From assembly GCA_015501055.1 (NCBI GenBank), contig JADNYV010000209.1, positions 1-62,560 on the forward strand: DNA of 62,560 nucleotides. Reading direction: 5' to 3'. The number at the start of each line of letters is the position of its first letter. The first letter of the stretch is position 1. The stretch is from Mucidula mucida. Taxonomy: Eukaryota > Basidiomycota > Agaricomycetes > Agaricales > Physalacriaceae. The translations under genes were made by a program, and so were the position numbers. The notes under the pieces are model-generated. The model saw only the letters and a list, made by a program, of their open reading frames with translations, was not told the origin of the DNA and ran no database searches. Below, piece by piece: positions 56,555-62,560 of this stretch.

Positions 56555-56566
56555 AGATCGGAACTA
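56555..56566 (+). promoter_or_regulatory. Self-primer binding site, copy 6
   Basis: AGATCGGAACTA, exact reverse complement of 56436-56447, starting two bases after the LTR. A 2-nt gap is usual for retroelement primer sites. Confidence 0.72.
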
Positions 56567-57151
56567 CTTTCTACCACCTACCACACATCCCTGATCGTCG
56601 ATCAGCACTTCGCTGTTTGATCATCGCACATTCCCCTATTCCCTTTCCCTGTTTACAGATCGACGGATTCCTAATTCCAGCGCACGTCCGCATACGTGTG
56701 TATTGGTCCCAGTAGCGCCGGCTAACAGTTAGAGATAACTGCCTCGGGTGCTGGAAGTAGCCGCTCTCACGAGAACGAACTTTTGGCAGTTGCACTTCAG
56801 TGGGCGCTGTTTACGGGTCAACCCCCGTTCCCAGGAAAACTTCGGCTTACCTCACACCAGAGGGACGTCGGCTGGGCAATTGCGAACTTGTGACGAGCTC
56901 TTGGGCTCCGTAGATACGTAGTCAGTAGTCGGTAAAATAGCGTAGACAGTTACGATACCTACCTACTTTACTTACCTTACGATACACATCATCATTCCCC
57001 ACCCTACCAAGTCCTGGATTCTATTTCAGATCTAGGCGATCCCTCCCTATTCATCCAAACCTCTATTCCCTCACCCGTTTCATCCAAATCCGCATCACCC
57101 ATATCCCCACTTTCACCCTTTCACTCTCCAATTCCATCACCCCGATCCATC
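56567..57151 (+). other. Gypsy-A copy 6 leader with GNRA hairpin
   Basis: About 590 nt, non-coding. The hairpin CAGTTA-GAGA-TAACTG at 56726-56741 has a GNRA-type loop. The 3' part is pyrimidine-rich (CTTTACTTACC, TTCTATTTCAG). Confidence 0.65.
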
Positions 57152-58081
57152 ATGTCCAACGAGGCACCAGAAGCCGCTCATCACACACCCGCTCATCACG
57201 CCAATGACGAAACCAAAGGCCGATCCCTGGTCAACAAGCCTTATGACTATGACGGGGACAAGTCCAAGTACAAGAGCTGGTGGCGATCGATGTTTACATA
57301 CATCCGTGACAAGAAGAACAACCTCACATCGGACTCCGAAAGGATCGATGTTGTTCTCTCCTACATCCGAGGAGATCATGTTGATGCATGGGTCCAGAAC
57401 TACTCGGACCAGAACTTCGATGAGGAAGAAGAGGAATGGACAGTCTCTTGGACTGAGTTCAAAGAGAACTTGAAGGAGCGATTTGTGGACTCCAACCTCG
57501 CGCGAGATGCGCAAGATCAGATCGAACGGTTGCGCCAGGGGCAAGACACCGCTCAAGATTTCTTTCAGAAGTTCGAGGTCCTGCTTACTCAGGCGGAATA
57601 CTCGAAGGATGATGCATTTGTCGTGCGACTTCTCGAGACCAATGTCAACGAGAAGATCATCGACCAGATCTATGGCAGCCGAGATGGGTTGCCAAAGAAG
57701 TACAAGGATTGGAAGGCACAGATCATTCAGATCGATCAGCTATGGAGAAGGCGGGCGGCGAGCAAGAGGTCCGGCATGCAGGTCCGGCCCCAAGCTCCGC
57801 AGGCGGCTACATCGAGAGCCAATCCTACGAACCCACCCCCGACGCCGATCACACGACGAGATGCCACCGGTGTTACCTATGGAGGAGCCGGCAGGCCGAT
57901 GGACATCGACAATGCACGTCGAAGGGGACTCTGCTTCAGCTGTGGCGAACATGGCCATGTTAGCAGGTTCTGTCCGAAGAAGGGTCGACCCCAGACGATT
58001 CGGGGTTTATGGACCGAAATGAACGACGAGGAAAAGAAGAAGTTGGCCGAAGAGTTGGGTTTTGCGAAGCTCCCGCAGTAG
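57152..58081 (+). CDS. gag: Gypsy-A copy 6 Gag
   Basis: Intact 309-codon Gag, start MSNEAPEAAHHTPAHHAND. Gag core includes SMFTYIRDKKNNL, YSDQNFDEEEEEW and ERLRQGQDTAQDFFQKFE. The CCHC zinc knuckle (C-x2-C-x4-H-x4-C) lies at residues 261-274. It ends [13 protein letters not shown], and the slippery heptamer lies within the GF codons. Particle-forming and RNA-binding protein by family. Confidence 0.95.
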   Translation: MSNEAPEAAHHTPAHHANDETKGRSLVNKPYDYDGDKSKYKSWWRSMFTYIRDKKNNLTSDSERIDVVLSYIRGDHVDAWVQNYSDQNFDEEEEEWTVSWTEFKENLKERFVDSNLARDAQDQIERLRQGQDTAQDFFQKFEVLLTQAEYSKDDAFVVRLLETNVNEKIIDQIYGSRDGLPKKYKDWKAQIIQIDQLWRRRAASKRSGMQVRPQAPQAATSRANPTNPPPTPITRRDATGVTYGGAGRPMDIDNARRRGLCFSCGEHGHVSRFCPKKGRPQTIRGLWTEMNDEEKKKLAEELGFAKLPQ

Positions 58082-58099
58082 ACGCAGTCCTGCCGGAGC
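58057..58099 (+). promoter_or_regulatory. Predicted -1 ribosomal frameshift signal (copy 6)
   Basis: GGGTTTT at 58057-58063 in phase G-GGT-TTT; spacer 58064-58068; outer stem 58069-58073 with 58095-58099; inner stem 58075-58078 with 58090-58093; gag stop 58079-58081 at the start of the loop. Confidence 0.78.
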
Positions 58100-61000
58100 A
58101 GTCATCAAGGGAAGGGTCGTCAGATGCAGAATTTATTTACAGTACGGGTACTGAAACATCTAAAATATCATCGACGACTTCACCAACAAAACCTGCGAAA
58201 GAAAGATTTGAGCCAAATACGCCCGAGTGGATCGCACAACGGCTAAGAGAGGATGACATGTCGAGAGCAGTGGGAATTTGAGAGCATGGATGCCGGAGCG
58301 GAGAGAGAGAGAAGCGACGGAGGAGAAGGTGATGGCGATCAGAGCGTTGACAAAGGAAGCCGCGGTGGAAGTTGTGACGGAGTTGAAAAAGTCGAGGAAG
58401 TACATCCGGGGAACAAAGGGGCAGGACATGAAACTCCGAGTAACCATAGAGAGCGTACACACAGGCTCTGAATGGGAAACGAGTGCCCTTCTTGACAGTG
58501 GAGCAACGGGTTCTTGTGTCAATAAAGAATTCGTCGAGAAGAACGGACTCCCGATCAAGGAGTTACCGATCAAGCTCCCTGTCTACAATGCGGATGGAAC
58601 CCTAAACAGGGAGGAGCAATCGAAGGCTTTGTGGAGGTCCGGATGAAGATCGGTGATCACGCAGAAAAGATTGAGTTGGCCGTCACCAATCTTGGTAAAA
58701 CAAGCATCTTTTTGGGGCTAGATTGGTTACGATATCACAACCCCACGATCAACTGGACGGAATCCACATTGTCTTTTGATCGATGCCCAGACCGCTGCGG
58801 CTATCTACCTGAGTACGACTCGCCAGAAGACGAAGGAGAAGATGTAGAAGAGAAGTTGGAAGAGGGAGAGCGCTTGTTCTGGATGGACTGGGACAACTAT
58901 TGCAAAAGCGGTGAAAAGCTGAGATCACAACAGCCTTCATCTGCTGCTGCACCTTACATCGAGGAATTTTCCGATGTATTCAGCAAGGCGGACTTTGATA
59001 AGTTACCGGAGCGAAGACCCTGGGATCACGCGATAGAACTCACGCCTGGTTCCAAACCGGTTGACTGCAAGGTCTATCCTCTTAGTCCATCCGAGCAGAA
59101 GGCATTAGACGAGTTCTTGGAGGAAAACATACGCACGGGACGCATACGGCCATCAATCTCACCCATGGCGTCACCATTCTTCTTTGTCAAGAAGAAGGAC
59201 GGAAGCCTTCGGCCAGTGCAGGATTATCGGAAGTTGAACGACATGACAATCAAGAACCGATACCCCTTGCCGTTGATTCAGGAGCTTATCGACAAGTTGA
59301 AGGGAGCAAAGGTTTTCACAAAGATGGATGTCCGATGGGGTTACAATAACATCCGGATCAAAGACGGTGATGAGTGGAAAGCGGCGTTTAGAACAAACCG
59401 AGGGCTGTTTGAGCCATTAGTAATGTTTTTCGGACTCACAAACTCGCCGGCAACGTTTCAATCGTTCATGAATCACATCTTGAAGGAGTTGATTGACGGC
59501 GGACATGTTATAGTTTACCTGGATGATATACTTATCTTTACGAACACTCTCGAGGAGCATAGACAGATTGTACGAAAGGTATTGGAGATATTACGAGTAA
59601 ATAAGCTGTATTTAAAACCCGAGAAATGTAGTTTTGAGGCACAGACTGTAGATTACTTAGGAGTCATTGTTGGAGGAGGAGAAGTGAAGATGGATCCGGC
59701 AAAAGTGGCCGTAGTGAAGGAATGGAAGGAGCCGACGAAGAAGAAGGAAGTGCAGTCATTCCTGGGCTTCTGCAACTTCTACCGACGTTTCATTCGGGGA
59801 TTTGCGGGAGTAGCGAAGCCGTTGACATCGCTAACCGGGAAGGGCGAGTGGGTTTGGGGCATGGAGCAGCACGAGGCGTTTGAGGAGTTGAAACGGAGAA
59901 TGACGGAAGAACCTGTTCTGATTGTACCACGCGACGACGGCAAGTTTCGAGTTGAGGCGGACTCCTCGAACTATGCGAACGGGGGGGTTCTTTCCCAGTT
60001 TGTTGACGGAAAATGGAGACCAGTAGCTTTCCGATCTCGCGCGCTGAACGAAGTGGAGCGTAATTATGAGATCTACGACAAAGAGATGATGGCTATTATG
60101 GACTCGATCGACGACTGGCGGCAATATCTCCTAGGCGCTAAGGAGACAGTGGAGGTTTTTACCGATCATCAAAACCTTCAGTACTTCAGGAAACCGCAGA
60201 AGTTGAACCGGAGGCAGGCGAGATGGGTTACGGAGTTGGCGGAGTATGATATACAAATGATTCACAAGCCGGGCAAGACAATGGGGAAAGCTGATGCCTT
60301 GTCAAGGATGACAGGCCTTGAGAAGGGGGAAAAAGATAACGAAAACGTTGTTTTGCTCAAACCGGAGTTTTTTATTTCACAAATTCAATTTTCTTTACAT
60401 ACAGTAGATACACCGGAGGACGAATTACTTAACAAAATCAAACAAAGAAAAGGAAACAAAGACAGATACGTACAAAAAGCATTAGAAAACAAAGAAAAAG
60501 GATGGGAAGAGAAGGAAAATGGACTTATTATGTGGAAGGATCGTATTTACATACCAAAGGACAAGGAATTGCGGGGAAGAGTTATTGGAATGCACCATGA
60601 TGCACAGCTTGCAGGGCATCCTGGACGATACAAGACCCTCGAGCTGATCACACGCACCTATTGGTGGCCAGGAATCAGCCGAGACGTCCGGGAATACGTA
60701 GAAGGGTGTCAAAAATGCCAGGTCACCAAGTCACATCGCACGAAGCCGGCTGCACCTCTTCATCCTATTGATGTGCCAAGCGAGCCATGGGAGATAGTAG
60801 GGACGGACATGATTGGAGAGCTGCCGGAATCAGGAGGATACAACGCGATCAGCACGTTTGTGGACCATTTCACCAAGCGATTACGTATCATACCGACACA
60901 CACCACTCTGACGTCAGAAGGCATGGCCCGCATTTACCGTGATCGCATTTTCCCCATACATGGGATGCCACGACAGATGATACATGATCGCGGTCCACAA

Positions 61001-62008
61001 TATCACTCGCGTTTCATGAAGGAATTGTATCGGTTGTTGGGCATACAGGGAAACTTTACAACGGCGTATCATCCACAGGCAAATGGGCAGACGGAACGGT
61101 TGAACCAAGAGATAGAACATTTCTTACGGTTATTCGTCAACTATCATCAGAACGACTGGCATGAATGGCTACCCTCTGCTGAATTCGTTTACAACGATCG
61201 AGTTCACTCGGCGACCAAAGTCACTCCGTTCTTCGCAGACATGGGCAGACATCCCTACAAAGGCACCGCTCCGAAAACGGCATCGAGAAATGAGACTGCG
61301 CAGGAGTTTGCCGATGGCATGAGGAAGACATGGGATGAAGTGGGGTCAGCATTGAAGATGGCAAAAGAGGACATGAAACGGTTTTATGACAGGAAGCGAA
61401 CAGAGGCAGTAGAGTACAAGGAAGGCGACAAAGTATGGCTGGAAGGGACGAATCTCAGCACGGATCGACCAATGAAGAAGCTCGATGACAAACGATTCGG
61501 GCCGTTCAAAGTGATCAAGAAAGTCGGGACGAGCTCTTACAAGCTCCAGATTCCTCACACGTGGAAAAGCATTCATCCCGTGTTCAATGAGGCCCTGCTG
61601 ACGCCTTACCACGAGCCGCAATTTCCGACGCAACCCCGAGACACGCGTCCACCACCTGTGCTGGAAGGAGCCGAACCGGAATGGGAGGTCGAGAAAGTGG
61701 TGAATTCCCGGAAGTACCGCGGGGGTTTTCAATACAAGGTTCACTGGAAGGGTTATGGCACACACGAGCAGACATGGGAACCGGCATGCAATCTCAAAAA
61801 TGCCGACGAAGCCATCAGTGATTTCCACCAACAATATCCGAACAAGCCAAAGCCACCCGCGCTTGCTCGCATTGAAGTCCCCATGTCGCAATTTCCATCA
61901 CATCTTTTCCGACCCATGCCACCGCCCGATACCGAACCCCTCGACGTCACGCTACCCTCTGCAGCCCTCATGGAGCGACTCTGGCGCAGAATGGAACTTG
62001 CGCCTTAA
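58063..62008 (+). CDS. pol: Gypsy-A copy 6 Pol (near-intact; two 1-nt deletions)
   Basis: Pol in the -1 frame. Two single-base gaps near the protease (58276, TTTT to TTT; 58604, CGAGGG to CAGGG) break the first part. From 58631 the frame is open for 1125 codons. Protease DSG is at 58494-58502. In the long frame: RT catalytic YLDD at residues 296-299; RNase H first Asp at about 444; integrase zinc region about 653-697; catalytic Asp 726, Asp 786 and Glu 822 (35 residues between the last two, the classic D,35,E); GPF-type segment near 957; chromodomain about 1017-1066. Stop TAA at 62006-62008 overlaps the purine tract. Activity would need the two gaps to be absent in the living genome. Confidence 0.92.
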
Positions 62009-62019
62009 GGAGGGGGTGA
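62006..62019 (+). promoter_or_regulatory. Polypurine tract, copy 6
   Basis: TAAGGAGGGGGTGA directly before the 3' LTR. Confidence 0.85.
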
Positions 62020-62548
62020 TGTTATGAATCGCCATATTTTCACATTTTCACATCTTATCATATCTTATCGGGAGCCTTGTCTTATCAACCAACGGACCGT
62101 TTCATCATCTGTTTCGTCACCGATCATACCCCTTTTCATTACCGAAGCCGTACTCATGTCGGACACACGCCCAACACATGGATGACATCATACATGCCGA
62201 TACCTCATGGACTCCCTATTGTATACACACCGCCGACACTCGTAGTACACATGGTCGTTTCAGTATTATTACTTACATGCAGTCACCACTCGTATTTAAT
62301 GGTTTCACGGACTAGTAGCATACAACACTGGGTCAAGGGCGTGGAGCATCCCTAGTGGAAACGCGTATGGACAAGGAGCTTCAAACACAGACTTAATAGT
62401 ATATAAGCAGTAGTGTAGTATCATTGTACTTTAGTTCCGATCTCGTTTATACACCTGGCCTAGCCTAGTCTTACGAACGCGAACGTTTTCTCTTTCAGTT
62501 CTTGCTGTGGTACCTGGTTGAGTCTCGTGGCTTAGTCAGTCGCTAACA
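62020..62548 (+). repeat. Gypsy-A copy 6 3' LTR
   Basis: 529 bp, TGTTATG to GCTAACA. Twelve bases of flank (GTGTACGTTTCT) remain in the window. Confidence 0.94.
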
Positions 62549-62560
62549 GTGTACGTTTCT

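Larger units (their letters stand above)
56027..62548 (+). mobile_element. Gypsy-A copy 6, best full-length copy
   Basis: 6.5-kb chromovirus with both LTRs, self-primer and primer site, leader, intact gag, frameshift signal and a pol frame open for 1125 codons. The LTRs share private variants (CTTAATAGTATATAAG; GCGAACGTTTTCTCTTTCAG), so they are a true pair. The flanks GGTTA and GTGTA do not match, so no target duplication is seen. Confidence 0.95.

Noticed and set aside
57137..57556. 139-residue minus ORF over gag
   Set aside because: Antisense shadow of the intact gag frame.
56027..62548. A target duplication for copy 6
   Set aside because: Left GGTTA and right GTGTA differ. I will not force a match.

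Overview
The window is fungal nuclear DNA, most likely from a basidiomycete of the class Agaricomycetes. The grounds are four paralogues of the DUF6535 membrane-protein family (a family I know from mushroom-forming fungi), very short introns of 44-53 bp, and dense chromodomain Ty3/gypsy retrotransposons. No rRNA gene, standard tRNA gene or CRISPR array is visible. Only one host gene looks intact. Most of the rest is transposable elements in several layers of nesting.

Layout. 1-2713: 5' end of a minus-strand gypsy element (Gypsy-A copy 1), inserted in a copia element whose 3' end lies at 2714-3361. The copia element itself interrupts a DUF6535 gene (A, minus, 3362-4262). 4263-6070: no confident gene. 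6071-10309: DUF6535 gene B, split by three different terminal-inverted-repeat elements. 10994-14119: DUF6535 gene C, apparently intact, four exons, 992 codons. 14452-16456: DUF6535 pseudogene D (minus). 16882-28959: old Gypsy-A copy 2, into which young copy 3 (19983-26499) has inserted with a TAGTG target duplication. 28960-43714: a visibly AT-rich block holding a structurally complete but decayed second gypsy element (Gypsy-B, 30172-35781, CCAGG target duplication), a DNA-transposon-like relic, a 150-bp tandem repeat, a GC-rich block and a 5'-truncated third gypsy element (Gypsy-C). 43715-48452: Gypsy-A copy 4 (minus), cut by copy 5 (48453-56025, itself carrying a 1.1-kb insertion in RT). 56027-62548: Gypsy-A copy 6, the best full-length copy.

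How the parts work together. Gypsy-A is a chromovirus: LTR, leader, gag (309 codons with one CCHC knuckle), then pol (protease, RT, RNase H, integrase with D,35,E, chromodomain), polypurine tract and LTR. Two expression and replication signals can be read directly. All six copies have a slippery heptamer GGGTTTT followed by a 5-nt spacer and a stem-loop at the end of gag, and pol lies in the -1 frame. The first bases of the predicted transcript are complementary over 12 nt to the sequence just after the 5' LTR, and there is no tRNA-type TGG primer site. This is the arrangement of self-primed Tf1/sushi-type elements.

The DUF6535 cluster shows rapid birth and death. A is cut by copia, B by three small DNA elements, D by an internal deletion, and C survives. 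Removing the three elements from B with one copy of each target duplication restores one reading frame and a 989-codon product, close to the 992 codons of C.
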